Below the pieces are notes generated by a model that did not search any database, had not been told where the DNA came from, and was given only the letters and a program-made list of their open reading frames with translations. Shown here piece by piece: positions 45,066-53,676 of a stretch of DNA of 64,000 bases. The stretch lies in NCBI RefSeq assembly GCF_005048225.1, contig NZ_SUNI01000002.1:279521-343520 (forward strand). Direction: 5' to 3'. This DNA is from Paracoccus gahaiensis. GTDB lineage: Bacteria > Pseudomonadota > Alphaproteobacteria > Rhodobacterales > Rhodobacteraceae. The position numbers were made by a program, and so were the translations under genes. Positions within the stretch are counted from its first letter, which is position 1, and each line of letters starts with the position of its first letter.

Positions 45066-47012
45066 ATGAAGAAATCCCAACGCGAGATCATCGACAGCAC
45101 CCGCCAGATCACCCGGCGCGGGCTGATGCTGGCCGGCATCCAGGTGGCGACGGTCACCACGCTGGCGCTGAAGATGCGGTCGATGCAGCTGGACCATGCC
45201 GAGGAATACCGGATGCTGGCGGACGGCAACTCGATCAAGATCCGCCTGCTTCCGCCCTCGCGCGGGCTGATCCTGGACCGCACCGGCCTCATCATCGCGG
45301 GGAACGAACAGAACTATCGCGTCACCCTGACCCGCGAGGAGGCGGGCGGCGATGTCGCGCCGGTCCTGCGCCGCCTGTCCCAGCTGATCCCGATGTCCGA
45401 GGCCCGCATCGCCGAGCTGGTCGAGGAATTCTCGCGCCGCAGCGCGATCACCCCCATCGTGCTGGCCGACCGCCTGTCCTGGGAACAGTTCAGCGCCATC
45501 GCCGTCAACGCCCCCTCGCTGCCCGGCGTGACGCCCGAATCGGCCCTGTCGCGTGCCTATCCCCGTGCCGGCGATTTCGCCCATGTCATGGGCTATGTCG
45601 GCCCGGTCAGCGATTACGACCTGTCGCGGATCGAGGATCCGGACCCGGTCCTGCGCCTGCCCGATTTTCAGCTGGGCAAGATCGGCGTGGAGGGCCGGCT
45701 GGAGGACGTGCTGCGCGGCAAGGCCGGCGCCCGCCGCGTCGAGGTGAACAGTGCCGGCCGCGAGATGCGCCAGCTGTCGCGTCAGCAGGGCGAGCAGGGC
45801 GCCACGGTCCAGCTGACCGTGGATGCGGCCCTGCAGAACTATGCCGCGCAGCGCATGGGCACGGAAAGCGCCGCCGCCGTGGTGATGGATTGCCAGACGG
45901 GCGAGCTGATCTCGATCTGCTCGTCCCCCAGCTTCGATCCGAACAAGTTCGTGCGCGGGATCAGCAGCCCCGAATACCGCGCCCTGATGGATCACGACCA
46001 CCGGCCCCTGGCGGACAAGACCGTGCAGGGCGTCTATCCCCCCGGCTCGACCTTCAAGATGGTCACCCTGATGGCGGGTCTGGAGGCCGGGGTGATCGAC
46101 GCGGGCACCCGCTTCTACTGCCCCGGCCATACCGAGCTGGGGGGGCGGCGCTTCCATTGCTGGCGGCGCGGCGGGCATGGCACGGTCGATGCGATCAAGA
46201 GCCTCGAGGAAAGCTGCGACGTCTATTTCTACGAGCTGGCGCAGCGCGTGGGCATCGACCGTATCGCGATCATGGCCCGCAAGCTGGGTCTGGGGATGCG
46301 CCATGACCTGCCCATGTCGGCGGTGGCCGAGGGCATCGCGCCCGACCGCGCCTGGAAAGAGGCCCGCTATGGCGAAAGCTGGCAGATCGGCGACAGCCTG
46401 AACGCCTCGATCGGGCAGGGCTTTGTGCTGGCCTCCCCCTTGCAGCTGGCGGTGATGACCGCGCGCATCGCCTCGGGGCGCCAGATCGCGCCGCAGCTGG
46501 TCCGCTCCATCGACGGGGTGCGCCAGCCGGTCCCCGAAGCGCCGCCGCTGGACATCAGCGAGGCGTCGCTGCGTGTGGCGCGGCTTGGCATGGACGCGGT
46601 GATGAACAGCGCGCGCGGCACCGCCCGCGGCGCCCGCATCTCGCGCGAGGACTGGCGCATGGCCGGCAAGACCGGCACCAGTCAGGTGCGCAACATCACC
46701 GTGGCCGAACGCGCGCGCGGCGTCATCTCGAACGACCAGCTGCCTTGGGCGCGGCGCGACCATGCGCTGTTCGTGGCCTATGCGCCCTATGAGGCGCCGA
46801 AATACGCCGTCTCGCTGGTGGTCGAACATGGCGGCGGCGGCTCGGCGGTGGCCGCGCCCATCGCCCGCGACATCCTGCTCTTCGCGCTGAACGGGGGGCT
46901 GCCGCCCACCGATGCCGTGCCCTCGGACCAGCGCGCCGCGATGCAGGCCCGCCACGAGGCCATGCAGCTTTACACCCCCGAGGCCCCGCGCCCCGGCCGC
47001 AGCAGGGCCTGA
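45066..47012 (+). CDS. mrdA: Penicillin-binding protein 2
   Basis: A 648-residue class B transpeptidase crosslinking new lateral peptidoglycan. A short cytoplasmic tail and one helix (about residues 18-38) precede the dimerisation domain (about 60-220), then the transpeptidase domain with SxxK in GSTFK (about 327), SxN-type motif SCD (about 382) and KTGTS (about 535). The segment LLPPSRGLILDRTGLIIAGN is typical of PBP2. It pairs with the glycosyltransferase RodA encoded 5 nt downstream. Confidence 0.95.
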   Translation: MKKSQREIIDSTRQITRRGLMLAGIQVATVTTLALKMRSMQLDHAEEYRMLADGNSIKIRLLPPSRGLILDRTGLIIAGNEQNYRVTLTREEAGGDVAPVLRRLSQLIPMSEARIAELVEEFSRRSAITPIVLADRLSWEQFSAIAVNAPSLPGVTPESALSRAYPRAGDFAHVMGYVGPVSDYDLSRIEDPDPVLRLPDFQLGKIGVEGRLEDVLRGKAGARRVEVNSAGREMRQLSRQQGEQGATVQLTVDAALQNYAAQRMGTESAAAVVMDCQTGELISICSSPSFDPNKFVRGISSPEYRALMDHDHRPLADKTVQGVYPPGSTFKMVTLMAGLEAGVIDAGTRFYCPGHTELGGRRFHCWRRGGHGTVDAIKSLEESCDVYFYELAQRVGIDRIAIMARKLGLGMRHDLPMSAVAEGIAPDRAWKEARYGESWQIGDSLNASIGQGFVLASPLQLAVMTARIASGRQIAPQLVRSIDGVRQPVPEAPPLDISEASLRVARLGMDAVMNSARGTARGARISREDWRMAGKTGTSQVRNITVAERARGVISNDQLPWARRDHALFVAYAPYEAPKYAVSLVVEHGGGGSAVAAPIARDILLFALNGGLPPTDAVPSDQRAAMQARHEAMQLYTPEAPRPGRSRA

Positions 47013-47017
47013 GGCGC

Positions 47018-48157
47018 ATGTCCTATCTCGACTATCAGACGGCGCAGGTCCCGACCGGCTTTCGCAAGATCCTCTACATCAACTGGCCCCTGGTCCTCTT
47101 GATCACCGCGGTCAGCTGCATCGGCTTCCTGATGCTCTATTCCGTGGCAGGAGGCCGGATCGACACCTGGGCCGAGCCGCAGATGATCCGCTTTGCCATC
47201 GGCATGGTCCTGATGCTGGGGCTGGCCTTCGTGCCGATGTGGTTCTGGCGCGGCATCTCGGTCGCGGCCTATGTGGCCTGCTTCCTGATGCTGATCGCGG
47301 TGGACCTGTTCGGCACGATCGGCATGGGCGCGCAGCGCTGGATCGACATCGGCCCGGTCCGCATCCAGCCGTCCGAGCTGATGAAGATCGCGCTGGTCCT
47401 GCTGCTGGCCGCCTATTACGACTGGCTGCCGCTGGACCGCGTGTCCCGGCCGCTCTGGGTGCTGCTGCCCATCCTGCTGATCGTCGCCCCGACCGCGCTG
47501 GTGCTGATCCAGCCCGACCTGGGCACCTCGATCATGCTGATCGCGGGGGGCGGGATCGTGATGTTCGCGGCAGGCGTCTCGCTGTGGTATTTCGGCGCGG
47601 TGATCGGGGCCGCCGTGGGGCTGGTGGTGGCGGTGATGCGCAGCCGGGGCACCGACTGGCAGCTTCTGAAGGACTATCAGTTCCGCCGCATCGACACCTT
47701 TCTGGACCCCACCGCCGACCCCCTGGGGGCGGGCTACAACATCATCCAGAGCCAGATCGCGCTCGGCTCGGGCGGGCTGTCGGGGCGGGGCTTCATGCAG
47801 GGCACGCAGTCGCGGCTGAACTTCCTGCCCGAAAAGCACACCGATTTCATCTTCACCGTCCTCTCCGAGGAATTCGGCTTCATCGGCGCCTCGTCGCTTC
47901 TGGTCCTCTACATGCTGATCCTGGGCTTCTGCCTCTATTCGGCGCTGACCAACCGCGACCGCTTCGCCAGCCTGATCACCATCGGCATCTCGGGGACGTT
48001 CTTTCTGTATTTCGCGATCAACATGGCGACGGTGATGGGGCTTCTGCCCGCCAAGGGCTCGCCGCTGCCGCTGGTCAGCTACGGGGGCACCTCGCTGATG
48101 ATCCTGATGCTGGGCTTCGGCCTGGTGCAATCCGCCCATGTCCACAGACCGAGGTGA
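47018..48157 (+). CDS. rodA: Rod shape-determining protein RodA (SEDS glycosyltransferase)
   Basis: A 379-residue, ten-helix SEDS-family peptidoglycan polymerase. Family signatures include QRWIDIGPVRIQPSELMKIA (about residue 108), LIQPDLGTSIMLIAGG (about 165), and the loop LNFLPEKHTDFIFTVLSEEF (about 269) carrying the conserved acidic residues, then PLPLVSYGGTSLM (about 349). It acts as a complex with the PBP2 encoded immediately upstream. The ATG lies 5 nt after the mrdA stop. Confidence 0.95.
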   Translation: MSYLDYQTAQVPTGFRKILYINWPLVLLITAVSCIGFLMLYSVAGGRIDTWAEPQMIRFAIGMVLMLGLAFVPMWFWRGISVAAYVACFLMLIAVDLFGTIGMGAQRWIDIGPVRIQPSELMKIALVLLLAAYYDWLPLDRVSRPLWVLLPILLIVAPTALVLIQPDLGTSIMLIAGGGIVMFAAGVSLWYFGAVIGAAVGLVVAVMRSRGTDWQLLKDYQFRRIDTFLDPTADPLGAGYNIIQSQIALGSGGLSGRGFMQGTQSRLNFLPEKHTDFIFTVLSEEFGFIGASSLLVLYMLILGFCLYSALTNRDRFASLITIGISGTFFLYFAINMATVMGLLPAKGSPLPLVSYGGTSLMILMLGFGLVQSAHVHRPR

Positions 48158-48161
48158 CGCC

Positions 48162-49070
48162 ATGAAGGTCCGCTTTTCCGCCCGCGACACTGCCTGGTCC
48201 GAATGGGCCCCGGCCCTGCGCGCCGCCCTGCCCGAGATGGAGCTGGCGCGCGAGGGCGATCCGGCCTCCTTCGACGCGATCATCTACGCGCCCGGGGGCG
48301 ACATCGACGATTTCACCCCCTATCGCCACGTCAAGCTGGTCCAGAGCCTCTGGGCCGGGGTCGAGCGCATCGTGACGAACCCGACCCTGACCCAGCCTTT
48401 GGCGCGGATGGTCGATCCGGGGCTGGCGCGCGGCATGGCCGAATACTGCACGGGCTGGGCCCTGCGCGCGCATCTGGGCATGGACGGCTATGCCCAGGAC
48501 GGTCTCTGGCGCAACGGCGCCGTCCCGCCCTTGGCCCCCGAGCGCCCCGTCACGATCCTGGGGATGGGAGAGTTGGGGCGCGCCACCGCCGCCATGCTGG
48601 GGGGGATCGGCTTTCCCCTGACCGGGATCAGCGCCTCGGGCAGCCCGGTCCCGGGCGTCACCGTCCATTCCATCGCGGCGCTGGACGCGGCACTGGCCGA
48701 GGCGCAGATCCTCATCTGCCTGCTGCCCGACACGCCGGCCACCCGCGACCTTCTGGATGCCCGCCGCCTGTCGCTGCTGCCGAAAGGGGCCTGGCTCATC
48801 AATCCCGGCCGCGGCACGCTGATCGACGACGCGGCCATGCTGGACGGGCTGGACCAAGGCCGCCCGGCCCATGCGGTGCTGGACGTCTTCCGGACGGAAC
48901 CGCTGCCCGAGGACCATCCCTTCTGGTCCCACCCCGCCGTCACCGTCACGCCCCACATCGCCGCCGAGACCCGCCCCGCCACCGCCGCCCCGGTCGCCGC
49001 CGACAACCTGCGCCGCGCGATGTCGGGCCGCCCGGTCCTCAATCTCGTGGACCGCGCCAAGGGCTACTGA
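48162..49070 (+). CDS. Glyoxylate/hydroxypyruvate reductase A-type D-hydroxyacid dehydrogenase
   Basis: A 302-residue NAD(P)-dependent reductase of the 2-hydroxyacid dehydrogenase family, GhrA type. The dinucleotide motif is ILGMGELGRATAAML (about residue 131). The catalytic Arg is in INPGRGTLID (about 216), the Glu in FRTEPLPEDHPFW (about 247), and the His in VTPHIAAETR (about 266). It reduces glyoxylate or hydroxypyruvate. The ATG lies 4 nt after rodA stops, so it is probably read on the mre operon transcript. The short form (about 300 rather than 330 residues) is usual for GhrA. Confidence 0.87.
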   Translation: MKVRFSARDTAWSEWAPALRAALPEMELAREGDPASFDAIIYAPGGDIDDFTPYRHVKLVQSLWAGVERIVTNPTLTQPLARMVDPGLARGMAEYCTGWALRAHLGMDGYAQDGLWRNGAVPPLAPERPVTILGMGELGRATAAMLGGIGFPLTGISASGSPVPGVTVHSIAALDAALAEAQILICLLPDTPATRDLLDARRLSLLPKGAWLINPGRGTLIDDAAMLDGLDQGRPAHAVLDVFRTEPLPEDHPFWSHPAVTVTPHIAAETRPATAAPVAADNLRRAMSGRPVLNLVDRAKGY

Positions 49071-49086
49071 CCGCCTCCTGCGGCGG

Positions 49087-49135
49087 TCCTCAAATATCCC
49101 GGGGGGAGTCCGCAGGACGGGGGGCAGCGCCCCCC
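49087..49135 (+). repeat. Dispersed hairpin repeat, copy 5 (overlaps DUF2062 3' end)
   Basis: TCCTCAAATATCCC, GGGGGGA, hairpin GTCC-GCA-GGAC, hairpin GGGGGGC-AGC-GCCCCCC (49119-49135). The TTCATCTTGGC arm is absent. The copy lies between converging genes, but the DUF2062 reading frame runs through it and takes its stop codon there. Confidence 0.78.
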
Positions 49136-49794
49136 TCGGCCTCGGCCGCCCGCGCGACGGCCAGTTCCGCCGCCCGCGTCGAGGCCCGCGCGATGCGCTC
49201 GGCCATCTTCTTCTCGCGCCGCCGGTGATAGGCGCGAAAGACCGGCACGGTCAGGTAATGCGTGCCGACCGACACGGACAGCCCCAGGATCCCGCCGCCC
49301 ACCACATAGGGCCAGAAGATCTCGAAGAAGAAATCCGCCAGATTGTGCCAATGCGCGACCTCGGACCCGAAGACCGACCGAAGGTTGTGCCACAGCTCGC
49401 CCGTCGCCCGCGAGAACTCGCCGAAGATGAATTGCGGCGACAGATCGCCCTCCAGCCCCAGGATCTTGCGCCCCAGCCCGACCGAGACCAGCGCGATGAA
49501 GGGCAGCGTGACCGGATTGCCCACGAAGGTCGCCAGCAGGGCGGCCAGCACGTTGCCCCGGATGATCCAGGCCACCGCCGCCGCCGACAGGAAGTGGAAC
49601 CCGAAAAGCGGCGTGAAGGATACGAAGACCCCCGCCGCCACGCCCCGCGCGATCCGGTGGGGCTGGTCGGGCAGGCGGCTCAGCCGGTGGGCCACATAGG
49701 TGCCCGCCCGCCGCCAGCCGCCCCGGGGATAGATCAGCTCGCTGGCCATCTGGCCATAGCTGCGCGGCTTGCGGCGTTTGAACACGAAGACCAC
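49090..49794 (-). CDS. DUF2062 membrane protein
   Basis: A 234-residue inner-membrane protein of the DUF2062 family. Family segments are RIARGVAAGVFVSFTPLFGF (about residue 48), RGNVLAALLATFVGNPVTLP (about 79) and FWPYVVGGGILGLSVS (about 160). Three or four helices are predicted. The function of the family is unknown. The last ~15 residues (GGAAPRPADSPRDI) are encoded by the dispersed repeat and are probably not functional. The start is a GTG; another GTG three codons downstream (VFKRRKPRSY) fits some relatives equally well. Confidence 0.8.
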   Translation of the reverse strand: MVFVFKRRKPRSYGQMASELIYPRGGWRRAGTYVAHRLSRLPDQPHRIARGVAAGVFVSFTPLFGFHFLSAAAVAWIIRGNVLAALLATFVGNPVTLPFIALVSVGLGRKILGLEGDLSPQFIFGEFSRATGELWHNLRSVFGSEVAHWHNLADFFFEIFWPYVVGGGILGLSVSVGTHYLTVPVFRAYHRRREKKMAERIARASTRAAELAVARAAEAEGGAAPRPADSPRDI

Positions 49795-49831
49795 CCGTTG
49801 CGTCTGCGGCAGCGGGCCCGGCCCGCCGACC

Positions 49832-51946
49832 TCAGGGTTTCAGAGCCGGGTCCCGCACCCGCGAGACCTGCGCCACGTCGCTTTCCGCCTCGAGGGCGGT
49901 CAGCAGGTTGTGCAGATGCTCATGGTCGCGCAGTTCGACCTCGACCTCGATGCGGTAGAAGTCGGGCTTGCGCGCGATGAACTCGAGGTTCGAGATATTC
50001 GCCCCCTGCGCCCCGATCAAGGTGCAGATGCGCCCCAGCACGCCGGCATCGTGCCGGATCGTCAGATTGAGCACAGTGGAATAGGCCGCCGGGTGGCGCC
50101 CCTCCTGCCATTGCAGGTCCACCCACCGGTCGGGCGCATCCTCGAATTCGGCCAGCACGGGGCAGTCGATGGCATGGATGACCACGCCCGCGCCGCGATA
50201 GGTGATGCCGATGATCCGCTCGCCCGGCAGCGGGTTGCAGCAAGGCGCGCGCTTGAAGTTCGCATCGGCCTCCAGCCCCGCGAAGGGGCGCTGGCCGTCG
50301 ATCTCGTCATGGCGGTCGGCCAGCTCGGGATAGAGGACGCCCAAGACCTCCTTGGCCGAGTTCTCGGCGCTGCCGATCCGGGCCAGCAGCTCCTCGGCCG
50401 AGGGGATGCCCATCTGCTTGGCGGCGGTGCGCAGCGCCTTGTCGGTGACCTTGCGGCCCACATGCTCGAAGCTGACCCGCACCAGTTCGCGCCCAAGCCG
50501 CATGAAGCGGTCGCGGTCCTCCTCGCGCAAGCTGCGCCGGATCGCGGCCTTGGCGCGGCCCGTCACCACGATATCCAGCCAGGTGGCCTGCGGGCGCTGC
50601 CCCGAGGCGGCGATGATCTCGACCGACTGGCCGTTCTTCAGCCGCGTCCACAAGGGCACGCGGATACCGTCGATCTTGGCGCCCACGCAGGAATTGCCCA
50701 ACCGCGTGTGGATCGCATAGGCGAAGTCGATGGGCGTCGCGCCGCGCGGCATCTGCATCACGTCGCCCTTTGGGGTGAAGCAGAAGACCTGATCCTGATA
50801 CATCTCCATCTTGACGTGCTCGAGGAACTCGTTGTGGTCCTCGGTGTCGAAACGGTCGGTCAGCTGGGCGATCCATTCGGCGGGATCGACGGCGAAGGGG
50901 TTCCGCGTGCGCACCCCGTCGCGATAGGCCCAATGCGCGGCCACGCCCGCCTCGGCCACCTCGTGCATCTGGCGGGTGCGGATCTGCACCTCGACCAGCT
51001 TTCCGTCGCGCCCCGACACGGTGGTGTGGATGGACCGGTAGCCGTTGGACTTGGGCTGGCTGATGTAATCCTTGAACCGCCCCGGCACCGCCCGCCAGCG
51101 ATGGTGGATCACGCCCAACGCGCGATAGCAGTCCATTTCCGACCGGGTGATGATGCGGAACCCGTAGATGTCGGACAGGCGCGAGAAGGCCAGCTGCTTT
51201 TCCTGCATCTTGCGCCAGACGCTGAAGGGCTTCTTGGCGCGGCCGAAGACATCGGCCTCGATACCCTCCTTCTCCAGCTCGGTGCGGATGTCGGCGGTGA
51301 TCTTGCCGATGATGTCGCCGCTGTCCTTCTGCAGGCTGACGAAGCGGCGGATGATGGAACTGCGGGCCTCGGGATTGATGACCTTGAAGGCCAGATCCTC
51401 CAGCTCCTCGCGCATCCATTGCATGCCCATCCGCCCCGCCAGGGGGGCATAGATGTCCATCGTCTCGCGCGCCTTCCTGACCTGCTTCTCGGGACGCATG
51501 GAGCGGATGGTGCGCATGTTGTGCAGCCGGTCGGCCAGCTTGACCAGGATCACCCGCATGTCGCGCGACATGGCCATGAACAGCTTGCGAAAGTTCTCGG
51601 CCTGCTTGGACTGGGTGCTGGACAGTTCCAGATTGGTCAGCTTGGTGACCCCGTCGACCAGCTCGGCGATCTCGGCCGAGAACATCGCCGTGACCTCGTC
51701 CTTGGTGGAGCGCGTGTCCTCGATCGTGTCGTGCAGCAGGGCGGTAACGATGGTCGCGTCGTCCAGCCGCATCTCGGTCAGGATGGCGGCGACGGCGATG
51801 GGGTGGGTGAAATAGGGCTCGCCCGAATGGCGGAACTGCCCCTCATGCATCCGCATGCCGTATTCATAGGCATCGCGGATCAGGGCGCAGTTGCTGCGGG
51901 GGTTGTAGTTCCGGACCAGCGCCAGAAGGTCTTCGACGTCAATCAT
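49832..51946 (-). CDS. rsh: Bifunctional (p)ppGpp synthetase/hydrolase (Rel/SpoT homologue)
   Basis: A 704-residue long RSH enzyme, the stringent-response regulator. Domains in order: HD hydrolase (about 20-180) with the key HDTIEDT near 72 and VKLADRLHNMRT near 136; synthetase (about 235-345) with SDIYGFRII and PKSNGYRSIHTTV; TGS (about 385-450); zinc-finger/helical region with CCNPLPGERI (about 570); ACT (about 625-704). Both catalytic sites look intact, so it should make and degrade (p)ppGpp. It is the only RSH in the window. It lies 42 nt after rpoZ on the same strand. Confidence 0.95.
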   Translation of the reverse strand: MIDVEDLLALVRNYNPRSNCALIRDAYEYGMRMHEGQFRHSGEPYFTHPIAVAAILTEMRLDDATIVTALLHDTIEDTRSTKDEVTAMFSAEIAELVDGVTKLTNLELSSTQSKQAENFRKLFMAMSRDMRVILVKLADRLHNMRTIRSMRPEKQVRKARETMDIYAPLAGRMGMQWMREELEDLAFKVINPEARSSIIRRFVSLQKDSGDIIGKITADIRTELEKEGIEADVFGRAKKPFSVWRKMQEKQLAFSRLSDIYGFRIITRSEMDCYRALGVIHHRWRAVPGRFKDYISQPKSNGYRSIHTTVSGRDGKLVEVQIRTRQMHEVAEAGVAAHWAYRDGVRTRNPFAVDPAEWIAQLTDRFDTEDHNEFLEHVKMEMYQDQVFCFTPKGDVMQMPRGATPIDFAYAIHTRLGNSCVGAKIDGIRVPLWTRLKNGQSVEIIAASGQRPQATWLDIVVTGRAKAAIRRSLREEDRDRFMRLGRELVRVSFEHVGRKVTDKALRTAAKQMGIPSAEELLARIGSAENSAKEVLGVLYPELADRHDEIDGQRPFAGLEADANFKRAPCCNPLPGERIIGITYRGAGVVIHAIDCPVLAEFEDAPDRWVDLQWQEGRHPAAYSTVLNLTIRHDAGVLGRICTLIGAQGANISNLEFIARKPDFYRIEVEVELRDHEHLHNLLTALEAESDVAQVSRVRDPALKP

Positions 51947-51988
51947 GCTGCTGCCGAAGACCTTGTGTCGTGCATGTCAGGGACCGTA

Positions 51989-52345
51989 TCAGCCGCGCTG
52001 GTTGGCTTCCAGCATCATGCGCAGCATCCGCTCCTCGGATTCCTCGTCGGCGGGCTTGGGACGGTCCACTTCGGCGCCCAGAAGCAGCGCCATGGCGTCC
52101 TCCTCGGGCTCGTCGACCTCGATCTGGGTCTGGGTCGATTCGATCATCCGCTCGCGCAGATCGTCGACGGGCTGGGTTTCCTCGGCGATTTCGCGCAGGG
52201 CGACCACCGGGTTCTTGTCGTTGTCGCGGTCCACCGTCGGCGCGGAGCCGGCCGTGATCTCGCGGGCGCGATGCGAGGCGAGCAACACCAGGTCAAAGCG
52301 GTTGGGAACTTTGTCGACGCAGTCTTCAACCGTTACGCGGGCCAT
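51989..52345 (-). CDS. rpoZ: DNA-directed RNA polymerase subunit omega
   Basis: A 118-residue omega subunit assisting beta' folding and, in proteobacteria, forming part of a ppGpp-binding site. The family core is [20 protein letters not shown] then [10 protein letters not shown], with [12 protein letters not shown] (about residue 65). The C-terminal ~50 residues are acidic and specific to alphaproteobacteria. The rpoZ-rsh order joins the ppGpp target and its synthetase in one unit. Confidence 0.95.
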   Translation of the reverse strand: MARVTVEDCVDKVPNRFDLVLLASHRAREITAGSAPTVDRDNDKNPVVALREIAEETQPVDDLRERMIESTQTQIEVDEPEEDAMALLLGAEVDRPKPADEESEERMLRMMLEANQRG

Positions 52346-52417
52346 GAATCTACCTGTGCAGTTGCGAATCGGACATTCGGGACGAAAAAGGACACCTGAC
52401 CGGCATCGCGTCCCGTG

Positions 52418-53017
52418 TCAAGTCCGCGCAGGCCGATCGGACCCGTCCATCGGGACCAGTCCGGCCAGCGCCTGCGGCCCCAGGGCGTCCCGCATCTGCG
52501 CCACGCTACGACCGGTCAGCGGGTGGCACCAGCCCGGCGCGATCTCGGCCAGGGGGGCCAGCACGAAGGCGCGGTCCTGCAGGCGCGGATGGGGCAGGAT
52601 CAGCTGGTCGGGCGTCAGGACCCGCTGGCGGTCGGGGGGCAGGTCGATCCAGGCCCGCAGATGATCGGCGTCCGGCAGGATCAGGTCGTCCAGCGCGATG
52701 AGGTCCAGATCCAGCACCCGCGCCGACCAGCGCCCGCCGCTGCGGTCGCGACCATGATCGGCCTCGATCCCGTGCAGCACCGCCAGCACGGCCGGCGCGG
52801 GCAGCCCGGTGCGGATCAGCGCCACCGCATTGGCATAGTCCGGCCCCGCCCCGGCGGGTAGGGCAGGGGTCCGCCAGATCCGGCTGACGGCGGACACCCG
52901 GACCTGCGGCACGTCCTGCAGCCGGCCCAGGGCGCCGCGCAGGGTCTCTGCCGGGTCCTGTCCGGGCAGCGGAAGATTGGCGCCCAAGGCAACGATACCA
53001 AAAGACAGGTCAGCCAT
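52418..53017 (-). CDS. folK: 2-Amino-4-hydroxy-6-hydroxymethyldihydropteridine pyrophosphokinase
   Basis: A 199-residue HPPK that transfers pyrophosphate from ATP to hydroxymethyldihydropterin in folate synthesis. The family N-terminus is IVALGANLPLP and the signature RSGGRWSARVLDLDLIALDD (about residues 93-112) carries the Mg-binding aspartates; the PHPRLQDRAFVLAPL motif follows. The ATG with AGAGGAA five bases upstream was chosen over an ATG nine codons earlier. It lies upstream of rpoZ and divergent from the NYN gene. Confidence 0.92.
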   Translation of the reverse strand: MADLSFGIVALGANLPLPGQDPAETLRGALGRLQDVPQVRVSAVSRIWRTPALPAGAGPDYANAVALIRTGLPAPAVLAVLHGIEADHGRDRSGGRWSARVLDLDLIALDDLILPDADHLRAWIDLPPDRQRVLTPDQLILPHPRLQDRAFVLAPLAEIAPGWCHPLTGRSVAQMRDALGPQALAGLVPMDGSDRPART

Positions 53018-53121
53018 GCATTCCTCTTTTTCCCGCGAGTCCATAGTGTAAGCCGATCGCGTCGGGCCCCCGGGCCCTGATTCGATCCGTGCCTTGACTG
53101 CATTCCCGAACCGAAGGCAAC

Positions 53122-53676
53122 ATGATGTTTTACAAAGACGACCGATTGGCACTCTTCATAGACGGCGCGAACCTTTATGCCGCCGGAAAATCCTTGGGCT
53201 TCGATATCGACTACAAGCTGCTGCGTCAGGAATTCGACCGGCGCGGCAAACTGACGCGCGCCTATTATTATACGGCCCTGGTCGAAGGCGAGGAATATTC
53301 GCCCATCCGGCCGCTGGTCGACTGGCTGCATTACAACGGCTTCTGCGTCGTCACCAAGCCGGCGCGCGAATACACCGATGCCCAGGGCCGCCGCAAGGTC
53401 AAGGGCAACATGGATATCGAGCTGGCCGTCGATGCGATGGAGCTGGCCCCGCATCTGGACCATGCCGTGCTGTTCTCGGGCGATGGCGATTTTCGCCCTC
53501 TGGTTGCGGCGCTGCAGCGGCAGGGGGTGCGCGTCTCGGTCGTGTCCACCATCCGCAGCCAGCCGCCGATGATCGCCGACGACCTGCGGCGCCAGGCGGA
53601 CAACTTCATCGAGCTGGACGCCCTGCGCGACATCATCGGCCGTCCCCCGCGCGAGCCGCAGCAGGTCGAGGCCTGA
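53122..53676 (+). CDS. NYN-domain protein (LabA/DUF88 family)
   Basis: A 184-residue PIN-like NYN domain protein, predicted metal-dependent nuclease. Acidic active-site residues are D14 (LFIDGANLY), D98 (KGNMDIELAVD), and D121 and D123 (FSGDGDF). The KGxMD and SGDGDF motifs are typical of the LabA/DUF88 subgroup, thought to process RNA. Two ATGs in a row start the gene, after an AAGG site. The gene next to folK-rpoZ-rsh is conserved in Rhodobacterales, and its frame overlaps the downstream MFS gene. Confidence 0.87.
   Translation: MMFYKDDRLALFIDGANLYAAGKSLGFDIDYKLLRQEFDRRGKLTRAYYYTALVEGEEYSPIRPLVDWLHYNGFCVVTKPAREYTDAQGRRKVKGNMDIELAVDAMELAPHLDHAVLFSGDGDFRPLVAALQRQGVRVSVVSTIRSQPPMIADDLRRQADNFIELDALRDIIGRPPREPQQVEA

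Noticed and set aside
49769..52399. 876-residue open frame antisense to rsh and rpoZ
   Set aside because: Shadow frame; rsh and rpoZ carry intact catalytic motifs on the minus strand.
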